Source: Desulfobulbus sp. (GTDB lineage: Bacteria; Desulfobacterota; Desulfobulbia; Desulfobulbales; Desulfobulbaceae). From it: a DNA stretch of 23,449 nt. The stretch's first letter is position 1. The number at the start of each line of letters is the position of its first letter. The notes under the pieces were generated by a model. That model had not been told where the DNA came from, made no database searches, and saw nothing but the letters and a program-made list of their open reading frames with translations. Position numbers and translations under genes: made by a program. The stretch is taken from assembly GCA_028684915.1 (NCBI GenBank), contig JAQUEZ010000085.1, positions 1 through 23,449 on the forward strand. The letters run 5' to 3'. This document shows positions 1 through 8,815 of this stretch, one piece after another.

Positions 1-753
1 GACGCAGAAAATATTAAAATGAGCGGTGGCTACGGCATGCGCTACGATGTGCTTGTCGATCTGGCCAATAGCCATAATTCAGAGATGTTGCGGGCCAACT
101 GTTACCTGGCCGAGGATCACGAACGGACCCAAAAGGACAGCGAATATCGACAAAAGGTCTATTCTTATCACAACATCCTTAGGCAGTGCGGGTTCAAGAT
201 CATCAAGAAGTACGTCCGCCGCTTTAAGGACGAGGACGGCAACATCACCACCAAGGCCAATGCCGATATGGATTTGGCCATTGATGCTCTGTTGCAGGCG
301 CGCAATCTGGATCGGATCATCCTGCTTACCGGTGATGGGGATTTCCTCCGTTTGATTATTGCCCTGCAAAACATGGGCTGCCGAGTTGAAGTCATCGGTT
401 TCCACAACGTCAACAAAGAGTTACGTGAGGTGGCCGATTCCTATATCTCCGGCTTCCTCGTTCCCGGACTTTTGCCCATTGTCGGAAGTTACGGCGAGAA
501 CGTGGAGCAGTGGCAGCGGGGTACGGTCGCCAATTTTAACCAGGATCGCGGTTTTGGTTTTTTCCGCTATTACCGGCTTGCGAACAACAGTCTGGAGTCT
601 GAAACCGTGTTTTTTCACCTCTCCAAATCGACTTTGGGCTCTGACCATTTTTTCCAGGAACCTCATCGGATTTTCGAGTTTCGAGTTGTGGAAAACCCGG
701 CCAATAACAACCGTTCCGAAGCCTGGGACATTCGCCTGCTCAAGGAAGGATAA
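1..753 (+). CDS. NYN-domain nuclease (LabA/DUF88-like) fused to a cold-shock domain, 5'-truncated by window edge
   Basis: The reading frame is open from base 1 and its first codons read DAENIK, the conserved first acidic motif of NYN (PIN-like) nucleases. The gene therefore starts upstream, and the ATG at 19 is internal. Counting from that internal ATG, other NYN acidic motifs are NADMD (residues 81-85) and TGDGDF (104-109), expected to bind the metal of the active site. After about residue 165 the protein becomes a cold-shock-like OB fold: RGFGFF (177-182) matches the RNP1 motif and VFFHLS (197-202) matches RNP2. Family knowledge suggests a metal-dependent RNase. The C-terminal domain suggests binding of single-stranded nucleic acid. 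The RNA target is unknown. The stop codon lies 3 nt before glk, so the two are probably co-transcribed. Confidence 0.85.
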   Translation, partial: DAENIKMSGGYGMRYDVLVDLANSHNSEMLRANCYLAEDHERTQKDSEYRQKVYSYHNILRQCGFKIIKKYVRRFKDEDGNITTKANADMDLAIDALLQARNLDRIILLTGDGDFLRLIIALQNMGCRVEVIGFHNVNKELREVADSYISGFLVPGLLPIVGSYGENVEQWQRGTVANFNQDRGFGFFRYYRLANNSLESETVFFHLSKSTLGSDHFFQEPHRIFEFRVVENPANNNRSEAWDIRLLKEG

Positions 754-756
754 CCC

Positions 757-1761
757 ATGGCCGCACGCCCGGAGGTATTGCTTGCCGGTGACATCGGCGC
801 TACCAAGACCGTGCTGGCCTTGTATCCAGGCTGGCCGGGTAAGCCGTTTAAACAACAGACCTTCCGCAATGCCGACTACGGCGATTTCTGGTCGCTGTTG
901 GAGAAATTTCTCGATGCTGGATGTCCCCGGCCGGTGAGGGCCTGCCTAGGCATAGCCGGGCCGGTCGTGGCAAACCAGGTGCATATGACCAACCTCAACT
1001 GGTCGATAGATGGGCGGGAAATGTGCCGCCGTTTTGGCCTGCAGCAGGTGTATCTGATCAACGATCTGGTGGCCACTGCAGTGGGGGCCGTCCATCTGCC
1101 GGACACGGAATGTGCCGTGTTGAATCCCGGGCGAGCTCAGGCTGGAGCAGTGCAGGCTGTGCTGGCTCCAGGGAGTGGTTTAGGGGAAGGATTTCTTATT
1201 CCCTACGGCGGCTCTTTTCTGCCCTGTGCTTCCGAAGGAGGGCATGCGAGCTTCGCCCCTAGAAATGAGCTGCAGGCTGATCTTTTGGCCTTTATGCGCA
1301 GCCGACAGGCGCATGTATCGGTGGAGCAAGTCTGTTCGGGCCTTGCTATCCCTAGTCTTTTTGCGTTCCTGTCGACCCGGTTTGCCGTGCCTTCCTGGCT
1401 CAGCGACCAGCTGCAGCAGGCCGTCGATCCCACCCCGGTTGTCCTTGGTGCGGCCATGCAGGCGGTTGCTGGTGGAATTTCTTGCGAGGTCGCCGAGCAA
1501 ACGCTTGCGCTCTTTTTGGATATCCTCGCGGATGAAGCCGCCAATCTGGTGCTGAAAACCCTGGCCTTCGGTGGTCTTTTCCTCGGTGGTGGCCTCTCCG
1601 CCCGGCTTCAATCCTGTATCAGGCCCGAGCAGTTTATGGCCATTTTTTGTCGTGGCACCTATCGTGATCGACTGGCCGATGTGCCGGTGCGCATCATTCT
1701 CAATCCAAAAACAGCTCTACTGGGCGCGGCTGCCTATGGCGCTGGTGCCGTTATCAACTGA
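757..1761 (+). CDS. glk: Glucokinase
   Basis: This is a 334-residue protein of the bacterial Glk family (ASKHA fold), which phosphorylates glucose with ATP to glucose 6-phosphate in the cytoplasm. Visible motifs are the phosphate loop GDIGATKT (11-18), GIAGPV (65-70), the IND motif with the likely catalytic base Asp103, the adenosine-side motif APGSGLGEGF (137-146) and SEGGHASFAPR starting at residue 159 with the sugar-binding Glu160. A GGLFLGGG stretch near residue 290 fits the second ATP-binding segment. The ATG is preceded by AAGGAAGGA, a strong ribosome binding site. It follows the NYN gene by 3 nt and probably shares its transcript. The length is normal for the family (about 320). Confidence 0.93.
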   Translation: MAARPEVLLAGDIGATKTVLALYPGWPGKPFKQQTFRNADYGDFWSLLEKFLDAGCPRPVRACLGIAGPVVANQVHMTNLNWSIDGREMCRRFGLQQVYLINDLVATAVGAVHLPDTECAVLNPGRAQAGAVQAVLAPGSGLGEGFLIPYGGSFLPCASEGGHASFAPRNELQADLLAFMRSRQAHVSVEQVCSGLAIPSLFAFLSTRFAVPSWLSDQLQQAVDPTPVVLGAAMQAVAGGISCEVAEQTLALFLDILADEAANLVLKTLAFGGLFLGGGLSARLQSCIRPEQFMAIFCRGTYRDRLADVPVRIILNPKTALLGAAAYGAGAVIN

Positions 1762-1805
1762 GCCGATTTACCCTTTTCCACCTTATCTTTGCCTGCCAAC
1801 GGTTG

Positions 1806-2318
1806 ATGTCCTCCTTTGCCCTTTCCCAAGTTCTGGTGGCCATTGCCATCGGATTTGACCTCCTTTCCTTTCAGTTTAAGAACCGGCAGCGGATCCTCGC
1901 CTGCTTATGCTGTTCCTGCCTATTGATTGCCGTTCATTTTTTGCTTCTCGGCCTGTGGACAGCTATGGGATTGGCTTTTCTGGCCGCAATCCGGATGGTG
2001 GCGAGTTATTTCACTACCTCAAAACGGGTGATGTTCTTTTTCGTCGTGGCTTCCTTGTTGGTGGCGGTGTCGACGTTTCACGGGCTGCTCAGTGTGCTGA
2101 GCTGTGTGGGTGCACTCTTCGGGACGATCGGCTCTTTTTGCCGGGAGGATAAACAGCTGCGATTGGTGATGATGTGCGCTACCAGCCTTTGGCTGGTACA
2201 CAATATTCTTGCCGGCACTCCCACTGCGGTGCTTATGGAAGGCCTGTTTCTGGGCAGCAATCTTTTGGGGTATTATCGATTTTATGTGAGGCGGGCAGGG
2301 AGAACGGAGTTGCCTTAG
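1806..2318 (+). CDS. YgjV-family inner membrane protein
   Basis: A 170-residue, strongly hydrophobic protein with about five predicted membrane segments. It resembles E. coli YgjV (Imp-YgjV family) along its length. The C-terminal part with LWLVHNILAG, MEG and SNLLGYYRFY corresponds to the family's CWVIHNFWAG, MIEG and LNIIRFW. No biochemical role is established for the family. The ATG at 1806 is preferred over the in-frame TTG just before it (1803), but neither has a clear Shine-Dalgarno sequence, so the start is uncertain. It lies 44 nt downstream of glk and may be read from the same transcript. Only 12 nt separate its stop from that of the convergent exonuclease gene. Confidence 0.82.
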   Translation: MSSFALSQVLVAIAIGFDLLSFQFKNRQRILACLCCSCLLIAVHFLLLGLWTAMGLAFLAAIRMVASYFTTSKRVMFFFVVASLLVAVSTFHGLLSVLSCVGALFGTIGSFCREDKQLRLVMMCATSLWLVHNILAGTPTAVLMEGLFLGSNLLGYYRFYVRRAGRTELP

Positions 2319-2330
2319 CGCGTATTTTAT

Positions 2331-2951
2331 CTACAGAGTGAGCAGGTCGAGACGCAGGTAGATCTCTCGGCTGATCCAGGCATCGGTGGCGGCGTACTGT
2401 ATCTGCTGGGGGGTGAGCTCGGGCTTGGCCCAGTTGGTTGTGCGGGCTGATTTAGAGATGCGGACCTCACAAATCAGGGCGGCGAGGCCACGAAGTCCCT
2501 GGTTATGGATTCCACGCTGACGTGCCATGCGGGCCAAGTCAATAAAACAGGCGGGAGAAAAGGGGACAATGGTCTGCAAGCTCTGTAGGTCAAAATCAGG
2601 CGCAACCCCAGCTTTGGTAATGGCATCGTTTTCCAGGATCTCCAGGATCGACTGGGGAAGCCCGGTAGACTGGAGTTGAAAAAGATAGACGGTTTCTGCG
2701 GTCGCCAGTTGCACGAGGCTGGGCTGGAATTTTTGTCCCTTTTTGAAGGCTGGCCGCGTTTCGGTATCAAAGCCGAGAACAGTCGTTTTACTGAGTTCGG
2801 TTGCAGCCTGTTCAGCCTCGGCCACGGTTGTGACCAGTTGAACCGGACCCTGCCATTTGCCCAGGGGCAACTCGTTGATTGCCTCTTTGCTGATCTTTGT
2901 ATCGACGATAGAGCGATCCTTGTTCCCTTGCCGTCCACTACCTACCAACAC
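2331..2951 (-). CDS. DEDDy 3'-5' exonuclease domain protein (RNase D/WRN exonuclease-like)
   Basis: A 206-residue single-domain protein of the DNA_pol_A_exo1 / RNase D superfamily. The first motif is FDTET (Asp62, Glu64). The second acidic region is around GVAPDFDLQSL. The third is YAATD in the stretch before WISREIYLRL, whose Tyr-x3-Asp spacing marks the DEDDy subclass. No HRDC domain follows, so this is not full-length RNase D. Stand-alone proteins of this type are common in delta-proteobacterial genomes, with substrate (RNA or DNA) unresolved. The GTG start is supported by GAGG six nt upstream in AACGAGGTAGGAT. The gene is monocistronic and convergent with the glk-ygjV transcript. Confidence 0.85.
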   Translation of the reverse strand: MLVGSGRQGNKDRSIVDTKISKEAINELPLGKWQGPVQLVTTVAEAEQAATELSKTTVLGFDTETRPAFKKGQKFQPSLVQLATAETVYLFQLQSTGLPQSILEILENDAITKAGVAPDFDLQSLQTIVPFSPACFIDLARMARQRGIHNQGLRGLAALICEVRISKSARTTNWAKPELTPQQIQYAATDAWISREIYLRLDLLTL

Positions 2952-3588
2952 ATCCTACCTCGTTTTGCAGAAATACTTGTTTCCATCCGTCGGACACGGA
3001 TATTCTGATCTACTTCATTTCTCAGGGCCTGTCATGTCCTTTACATCTTTTTTCCAGTACAGAACCCTATGGTCACATTTTTGCACAGGTAAGGGGGGTG
3101 GGGTTTATATTTCTTCAATTGTGTAAGGCTCAAGGGCGATCGTTGACAAATATGAAGAAAATGTCGAGCGTTGACGGGGGAAGTGGGATGAAAAATCTGT
3201 ATCGCATTCATGCAAATTGCGAAGGCCTGCATAAGGAATGTCGAGTGTCGGGGGGGAATCTGCGACGCAGTAGCTCGAAGTTATTAGGACGTCATCAAAT
3301 TTGATGCTGCTCATTCTGCAGATTGACGCTTTACCAGGCCGTTGCTACGTCTTTCGGTGAGAAACCACTGTTGAACAACGCGTTGTCCGAAAGAACAGGG
3401 ATGAATCTGTACCTGTTCATAGGCATACATTTTGCTTCATATCCCATGGTGTCGGCGGTCGAGAATGAGTGGCCGCATACAATATTCGCCCAGTAGGGTG
3501 ACGGTAAGGCTGTGAATATTGACGGTTGTAGTTTTCACGGTGCGTGTTTTTGTGGTTGCTGTTTTTTTTCGAGTTTATCAGGATGGAT
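2952..3588. other. Long intergenic region with repeat fragments and small palindromes
   Basis: About 640 bp with no convincing gene. Short open frames here have no ribosome binding site and some translate the dispersed repeat. It holds the repeat fragments at 3160-3181 and 3228-3297, a perfect 12-bp palindrome ACAACGCGTTGT at 3375-3386 enclosed by CTTTCGG (3351-3357) and CCGAAAG (3387-3393), and an 8-bp inverted pair CAATATTC (3480-3487) and GAATATTG (3514-3521) upstream of the sigma-54 activator gene. It must contain the promoters of the divergent exonuclease and activator genes, but I could not place convincing -35/-10 or -24/-12 elements. Confidence 0.6.
3228..3297 (-). repeat. Partial, diverged copy (A) of the ~163-bp TIR repeat
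   Basis: Read on the minus strand from 3297, this begins TGATGACGTC and continues through CTGCGTCGCAG, a C-rich stretch, and ACTCGACATTCCTTATG. It matches the left half of the repeat seen intact at 20774-20936. The right half with its terminal inverted repeat is not recognisable. A second short stretch at 3160-3181 (AATGTCGAGCGT then CGGGGG) repeats the motif at 3237-3257, suggesting two overlapping decayed fragments in the same orientation. Confidence 0.7.
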
Positions 3589-5196
3589 ATGAAGACAAAT
3601 ACTCCCCCCCTTCGCCCCGGTGTCGATGTGAACAGCACAGCGGCACTTGAAGTACAGGCGCTCTATAACATTGTCAACTTGATCGGCTCGGCAGTACATT
3701 TGGATACAACGCTTTCTTCGGTGCTTAAGGTGTTGCATGATACCCTGCGCATGGAGCGGGCCACACTTGCTTTGTTGGATGAGAGTGGGCGTCATCTCAC
3801 CATTCGTGCCTCCTATGGCCTGAGCGTTGAGGAAGAACAGCGAGGTGTCTATGGCCTTACCGAGGGCATCTATGGCCAGGTGTTCAGCTCCGGGTCTCCC
3901 TTTGTGGTGCCGGATGTCCACAGTGAGCCGCTATTTCTCAACCGCACCGGCTCCAGGCCGAAAATATCTAAAACCAAGATTTCGTTTATCGGGGTACCGG
4001 TTTTGCTTTCAGCGGTGCCTGTCGGCGTTTTGAGCGTGGATCGACTTTTTGGCGCCGATATATCCTTTGAAGAGGATGTTCGTTTCCTCACCGTACTGGC
4101 CACTCTGATCGCTCAGTTTCTCAGTCTCAATCGAGCGATCCGTCAAGATCGTGAACTGCTTGTCAAGGAGAACCTCAGTCTCAAGGAAAAGTTGCACGGA
4201 CGCTATCACCGCCATCAAATCATCGGACAGTCCAAAACCATGCAGGAGGTCTATTGGTCGATCGAGCGAGTAGCCCCTTCCAGTGCAACAGTGCTGCTGC
4301 TTGGCGAATCGGGAACCGGTAAGGAACTGGTTGCCAGGGCCGTACATGATGCTAGCCCGCGTAAAAACGATGCTTTTATCAAGGTTAACTGTGCTGCTCT
4401 GCCGGAAAATTTATTGGAAAGTGAACTCTTTGGTCATGAAAAGGGAGCGTTCACCGGTGCGGTGGTGGCTCGAATCGGGCGTTTTGAGCAAGCGGATCGG
4501 GGGACTATTTTTCTCGATGAGATCGGTGAACTGCCGCTGCTCTTGCAAGCGAAATTGCTGCGTGTCCTCCAGGAACAGCAGTTTGAACGTTTGGGTGGTT
4601 CTCGGACCATGACCGTGGATGTGCGCATCATTGCCGCCACCAACGTTAGCCTGGAACGAGCAGTGGCTATTGGCACCTTCCGTAATGATCTGTTTTACCG
4701 GCTTAACGTAGTGCCGATCAATCTTCCGCCTCTGCGAAAACGGCGCGACGATATCCCATTGCTCCTGGATCATTTCTTGCGATCCAGCAATAAACGCAAT
4801 GAAAAGAACATGCGTATGTCACGGGAATTTCTTGACTTTCTTACTGACTACAACTGGCCGGGTAATGTGCGAGAGTTGCAGAATCTGGTCGAACGAATGG
4901 TTATTCTTGCCATTGGGGAGGTGCTCCGGGTGGAGGACTTGCCGGAATACCTAACCAGTCCAGATTCCGGGCGCATCCCTCCAGCCATGGAAACCGTGTT
5001 GCCGCCCTCGGTTACTGCCCAGGCACCGCAGGCCATCGGCAGAAAATCGCTAAAGGATCTTGAGCGGGAACAGGTGGAATCGGCCCTGATCCGCAATGGT
5101 TGGGTGCAATCACGAGCAGCCCGGGAGTTGGGTCTTACTCAGCGGCAGATGGGCTATAGGATGAAAAAGTTTGATTTACATCGTCCAGAGTATTAG
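3589..5196 (+). CDS. NifA-type sigma-54-dependent transcriptional activator (GAF-AAA+-Fis HTH)
   Basis: A 535-residue enhancer-binding protein that would activate sigma-54 RNA polymerase by ATP hydrolysis. An N-terminal GAF sensor domain spans roughly residues 20-180, followed by a short helical linker. The AAA+ domain has Walker A GESGTGKE (239-246), the sigma-54-contacting GAFTGA loop (286-291) and Walker B IFLDE (307-311). The C-terminal Fis-type helix-turn-helix (about 503-530, [24 protein letters not shown]) closely resembles that of NifA. There is no receiver domain, so control is probably by ligand or partner binding to GAF. The interdomain Cys motif of oxygen-sensing alpha-proteobacterial NifA is absent. 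No nif genes are in the window, so the regulon is unknown. ATG 3589 is chosen because AGGA lies five nt upstream; ATG 3583 is possible. Confidence 0.88.
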   Translation: MKTNTPPLRPGVDVNSTAALEVQALYNIVNLIGSAVHLDTTLSSVLKVLHDTLRMERATLALLDESGRHLTIRASYGLSVEEEQRGVYGLTEGIYGQVFSSGSPFVVPDVHSEPLFLNRTGSRPKISKTKISFIGVPVLLSAVPVGVLSVDRLFGADISFEEDVRFLTVLATLIAQFLSLNRAIRQDRELLVKENLSLKEKLHGRYHRHQIIGQSKTMQEVYWSIERVAPSSATVLLLGESGTGKELVARAVHDASPRKNDAFIKVNCAALPENLLESELFGHEKGAFTGAVVARIGRFEQADRGTIFLDEIGELPLLLQAKLLRVLQEQQFERLGGSRTMTVDVRIIAATNVSLERAVAIGTFRNDLFYRLNVVPINLPPLRKRRDDIPLLLDHFLRSSNKRNEKNMRMSREFLDFLTDYNWPGNVRELQNLVERMVILAIGEVLRVEDLPEYLTSPDSGRIPPAMETVLPPSVTAQAPQAIGRKSLKDLEREQVESALIRNGWVQSRAARELGLTQRQMGYRMKKFDLHRPEY

Positions 5197-7586
5197 ACCC
5201 TAGGGGTGGCAGCGTTTAACTCGTCGCGAATCGCCTGGCCGAGTTTGTTGATCATGTAGGGCTTTTTAAGGTACTGGCCCACCCCTAATTGGATGGCCTC
5301 GGCAATACGGTCGGTACTGGAGAAGCCACTGGTGATGATGGCCGGTTGGCCGGGGGCAAAGACAATGATCCGGCGGTAGATATCCAGCCCGTCCATGCCC
5401 TCGCCAAGGATCATGTCCAAGAGCAGGAGATCGAATTTTTGCTCGCTCGCCATGCGTACCGCCTCCTCGCCACTATCGGCGGTACTCACCTGGTAACCCA
5501 GTTCGGTGAGGATAGTAGAGGCGATTTGCCGTTGTTCGGCGATATCGTCAACTACCAGAATATGTTCTCCCTGGCCCAGATACTCTTCCAGGTGGGTTTC
5601 CTGGAGTTGCAGGCTGTGGCTTTGGGACGTGACCGGGAAGTAGAGGGTAAAGGTGGTGCCAATACCCAGGGTGCTCTCACAGTCGATATATCCTTTATGG
5701 TCCTTGACCGTTCCCCAGACCACCGCCATGCCCAGGCCGGTGCCGCTCTTGCCCATTCTCTTGCTGGTAAAAAAAGGCTCGAAAATTTTTTCCAGGTCTT
5801 CCTGGCTAATACCGCATCCCTGATCCTTCACTTCCAGCACCACATACTCGCCTTGGCCGATCTTTTCATAGAGCCGCAGCGAACTGTCCACGTATCGGTT
5901 TTCGGTGCGGATTTGGATTTCTCCCCCCTGTTCCATGGACTCTGCGGCATTGGTTACCAGATTCATGATTGATTTTGCCAGGTGCACCGGAGAACCGAGG
6001 ATGTTGAACAGGTCCGGGGCACAGTCGGTGTAGACCCGGATCTGCGGATGATGCGACTGCAACAGGTGAAATTCAGGGCTGGCCAGATAAGCGGTCACCT
6101 GCTTGTTGAGGTCGACCACTTCTCGGACGGTAACGCCTCGTCGCGCCAGGGTGAGCAGGTCCTGGACGATGGCCGCCGCTTTTTCCCCGGATTCTTTGAT
6201 GGTGCGTAGGGGGGGATACAGGGGGCTGTCCGGGGGCAGTTTCATCAGCAGTAAATCAGGGTAACTGACAATGCCGGAAAGGATGTTGTTGAGATCATGG
6301 GCCACGCCACCGGCCAGGGTACCGATCATCTCCAGTTTTTCCGCCCTGACCAGCCGCTCTTCCGCCTTTTGTCGTTCACCGATCTCTTTTTTCAGCTCCA
6401 CGCTGCGTTGTTCAATGATCTTTTCCAGGTTTTCCTGGTGATGCGCTAGGGTAGCCTCGGTTTTGGTACGGACTCTTATCTCCTCGTTCAGTGCACTGAC
6501 GGTTTTGCCCAACTGTACAATCATGGAATTGAAGGAATCGGTCAATTCGGTGATCTCGTCTGCACTTCCTTTGGGACGTTCGATACGCTGGCTTAAATCA
6601 CCTTGGCTGACGGTCATGGTAACCCTGAGCATATCCTGGAGTCGGTGGACGATGAGCTGGCGAAAAAGAAAGACGATAATCGTTGAGAGGATCAGTAAAA
6701 TAAGGACGGCTCCTGCCGTATTGACCCGAAATATGCGGCTGAGCGGCTGCAGGGTTTCATCAATCGCCTGATCGATGACAAAGGTCCAGTCGGTGCGTTG
6801 CAGGTGCTGAAAGACGGTGAGCATCGTTCCGCTGGATTCTTCATGGGGAAACCTGCCGTTGGGTTTTGTGGCAATCTGGTGCAGCACCTCCGCATAATTG
6901 GGGTCGGAAAGTAGCTCTTCATTGTTTCGTGAACTGCCCAGAATTTGGCGATCACTGTCGATAAGAAAAGCGTAGCCGAATTGTTTGACTTTGAAATCCT
7001 GGAGGAAGAGGGTGTTGAAAACTGAAAAATCAATCACACCGCCGAGAACGCCGATCACTGCACCTTGAATTGTAATGGGGGCAGCAACGGTAAAGGTTTT
7101 GTGGGCGGAAAACCGGCTGATGATAACATCGGAGATGACCGATTTTCCGCTTAAGGCTTTTTGGAAATAGGGGCGATCCGTCAGGCGAACAGATGGAGTG
7201 AAGTGGTCTGTTTGTGGGGCTATTGCAATAATTTCTCCCTGCGTATTCGTGAGGAAGATGCTTTCGTACTGCTGATAGCCACCTTTGAGATTAGCAAGCA
7301 GTTCAGTCGCACCCTGACGGGCACTGCGGCCATAATAACCGCCCTCGGTGAGCGCTTCGCTCAGTACGTCCTGGCGAGACCAGGCCACTATATCAATAAG
7401 CCGAGCTTGGAGCCAGCTGTCGATCAACTTGGCCGACAGGGCCACCTCGCGGTCCAGCCGTTTGGACAACTCTTGGCGGACAATAGCCCGGGCGTTGAAA
7501 TGCTCCATCACGAGTAAGGCCATCAGGCCGATTGCGATGATCGCTAGGGTTGGGAAAAGGATCTTTTTGCTGAGTCCGGGACGCAT
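5193..7586 (-). CDS. Membrane-bound hybrid histidine kinase (Cache-HAMP-HisKA-HATPase-REC)
   Basis: A 797-residue sensor. A first membrane helix (about 9-28) and a second (about 290-313) bracket a ~260-residue extracytoplasmic region with features of a double Cache domain, such as DRPYFQKAL and the following [16 protein letters not shown]. Then come HAMP (about 310-365), a coiled coil, and a kinase core with GGVAHDLNN (phospho-acceptor His430), N-box NLVTNAAES (542-550), DQGCGIS (588-594) and GTGLGMA (615-621). A C-terminal receiver (about 675-790) has Asp680/681, acceptor Asp724 and Lys775. The open frame extends 66 codons upstream into the neighbouring gene, but ATG 7586 is right because it directly precedes the first membrane helix and lies 4 nt after that gene's stop. 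There is no DNA-binding output, so a downstream partner is expected elsewhere. Its stop overlaps that of the convergent sigma-54 activator. Confidence 0.92.
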   Translation of the reverse strand: MRPGLSKKILFPTLAIIAIGLMALLVMEHFNARAIVRQELSKRLDREVALSAKLIDSWLQARLIDIVAWSRQDVLSEALTEGGYYGRSARQGATELLANLKGGYQQYESIFLTNTQGEIIAIAPQTDHFTPSVRLTDRPYFQKALSGKSVISDVIISRFSAHKTFTVAAPITIQGAVIGVLGGVIDFSVFNTLFLQDFKVKQFGYAFLIDSDRQILGSSRNNEELLSDPNYAEVLHQIATKPNGRFPHEESSGTMLTVFQHLQRTDWTFVIDQAIDETLQPLSRIFRVNTAGAVLILLILSTIIVFLFRQLIVHRLQDMLRVTMTVSQGDLSQRIERPKGSADEITELTDSFNSMIVQLGKTVSALNEEIRVRTKTEATLAHHQENLEKIIEQRSVELKKEIGERQKAEERLVRAEKLEMIGTLAGGVAHDLNNILSGIVSYPDLLLMKLPPDSPLYPPLRTIKESGEKAAAIVQDLLTLARRGVTVREVVDLNKQVTAYLASPEFHLLQSHHPQIRVYTDCAPDLFNILGSPVHLAKSIMNLVTNAAESMEQGGEIQIRTENRYVDSSLRLYEKIGQGEYVVLEVKDQGCGISQEDLEKIFEPFFTSKRMGKSGTGLGMAVVWGTVKDHKGYIDCESTLGIGTTFTLYFPVTSQSHSLQLQETHLEEYLGQGEHILVVDDIAEQRQIASTILTELGYQVSTADSGEEAVRMASEQKFDLLLLDMILGEGMDGLDIYRRIIVFAPGQPAIITSGFSSTDRIAEAIQLGVGQYLKKPYMINKLGQAIRDELNAATPRV

Positions 7587-7590
7587 ACCG

Positions 7591-8604
7591 TTAGCGAATG
7601 ACCACCTCGGCCCGTTTAATGATGCCGTAGGGGAGTTGAATGCCGAGATGTTCTGCGGTGTGCAGGTTGAGCTGAATCCGCCCCTGATCGGTGGGGCGCA
7701 CCTCAAAGTCCCCGGGCCGTTTGCTGGCGAGGATTGCCTTGGCGATGCGGCCCGCCGCCAAACCTTGTTCCCGCATCGATACACTCACCCCGCAAAGGAC
7801 CCCAGATTCCGCCGCGCTGTCAAAGAACCCCACCGTAGGCAGGTGGTAGGCCTCGTTGATTATCTGGATCAGTTCCTGCTCGGAAACCTTAGTGGAATCA
7901 GTGGGGCTGCGGGTGATGGTGCGCAGCACATAGAGGCCGACCGCATCGATCTGGTCGTGATATTTTTCTAGGGTTGCCTGCCAGGCGGGAAGTGTCAGCG
8001 GTTGCTCGTAAGCTACCACTGTTACCGGCAGTTGCAGGGTCTTGCAGTAGGCGATCAACGGATCGGTGGTTTCCGATTTATCCGCCATGATCAGCAACCG
8101 CTTGACCTGTGGCTGAATCTTGAGCAGGAGTTGAATGCTTTCAAGAACGTTAGGCCGTTCCAGCACTCCGGTGACATTGACCGCCGGAAATCCGTACTCC
8201 GCAGGTTCCTTATTGACGCCACTGAACACGAACCAGGGCGGTCCCGGTTGTCCGGCATAGTCTTTGGCAAAATATTTCTGGGCATTATCATCCATGGTGA
8301 GGATCACCTCGGGGCGATATTTCGCCACTATCTCCTTGGCCTTATTTCCTGCGGCCTGTTTCCAGTCCTCGCTGATGTGCCGTTTGCTGTCCATGTAAAA
8401 CGAACGAAGCTGGCAGTCGACCCCGGCCAGGGCTTCTGCAATCCCTTGGTCCATCTCCACCACATGCTCCTGCTGATCCTGGTGGTAACTGTGCACCACC
8501 AAGATTCGTTGAGAAGGGTGATCTACGGCCCAAGTCGGCAGGGTAAAAAGAGTGATGAGGAGCAGGAGTGGAGAAAAGCGGAATATGGTTGGGGCTCTGT
8601 GCAT
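7591..8604 (-). CDS. Periplasmic ABC-type substrate-binding protein (ABC_sub_bind family)
   Basis: A 337-residue exported protein. An N-terminal signal peptide has a hydrophobic core (about 8-24) and a plausible cleavage site after TWA (24-26). The mature part resembles the ABC_sub_bind family (PF04392), beginning RILVVHSYH and continuing with features such as VILTMDDNAQKYF, VKRLLIM and GVSVSMREQGLAAGRIA. The ligand is unknown. It is 4 nt upstream of the hybrid kinase and co-directional, while no ABC permease or ATPase gene is nearby, so it more likely presents a ligand to the kinase than feeds a transporter. ATG 8604 is chosen because it sits just before the signal peptide. The longer reading to a TTG at 8688 would add 28 residues that spoil the signal. 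No strong Shine-Dalgarno is visible. Confidence 0.85.
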   Translation of the reverse strand: MHRAPTIFRFSPLLLLITLFTLPTWAVDHPSQRILVVHSYHQDQQEHVVEMDQGIAEALAGVDCQLRSFYMDSKRHISEDWKQAAGNKAKEIVAKYRPEVILTMDDNAQKYFAKDYAGQPGPPWFVFSGVNKEPAEYGFPAVNVTGVLERPNVLESIQLLLKIQPQVKRLLIMADKSETTDPLIAYCKTLQLPVTVVAYEQPLTLPAWQATLEKYHDQIDAVGLYVLRTITRSPTDSTKVSEQELIQIINEAYHLPTVGFFDSAAESGVLCGVSVSMREQGLAAGRIAKAILASKRPGDFEVRPTDQGRIQLNLHTAEHLGIQLPYGIIKRAEVVIR

Positions 8605-8815
8605 AGGGATCGATAGGCTTTCACTGGAAGAGGATGGATAAGGTTCCCGTGTACAATAAATGGTCGCACATATAGGGGGGCATTGCAATGTTTGCGGCTA
8701 AAAAGATTATAAAAAAACCTTTCTTTGTGGCGCCATATTTTCTATTCTGCAGGCATAGTAACTATTCTTGTTTTCTTCTGTGATCTGTTCCCTGAAACCC
8801 TTGGAGTGCAATCCC
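8605..8815. promoter_or_regulatory. Divergent intergenic region between sensory pair and 2-oxoacid oxidoreductase operon
   Basis: About 210 bp that must hold promoters for both divergent transcripts. A TATAAT hexamer on the minus strand (ATTATA at 8706-8711) could be a -10 for the binding-protein gene, but no good -35 is present at the right distance. For the plus strand I see AT-rich sequence near 8735-8755 without a convincing consensus. No operator palindrome was recognised. Confidence 0.3.
8803..8806 (+). promoter_or_regulatory. Ribosome binding site deciding a TTG start
   Basis: GGAG lies nine nt before the TTG at 8816. No ATG is suitably placed for the FAD/FeS oxidoreductase. The conserved family sequence (DPQYFHKVIDCQFACPAHTPVPEYI) begins only a few residues after this TTG, so it is a better start than the upstream in-frame TTG at 8768. 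Confidence 0.6.

Noticed and set aside
3139..3172. sigma-70 promoter from TTGACA near 3143
   Set aside because: No acceptable -10 hexamer at 16-18 bp, and the sequence belongs to a decayed repeat fragment.
7587..7784. 66-codon N-terminal extension of the hybrid kinase
   Set aside because: It overlaps the end of the binding-protein gene, is not protein-like and precedes the natural start, membrane helix 1. ATG 7586 sits 4 nt after the upstream stop.
8768..8815. Longer N-terminus of the FAD/FeS oxidoreductase from TTG 8768
   Set aside because: It has no ribosome binding site and adds residues not expected for the family. GGAG before TTG 8816 is better.
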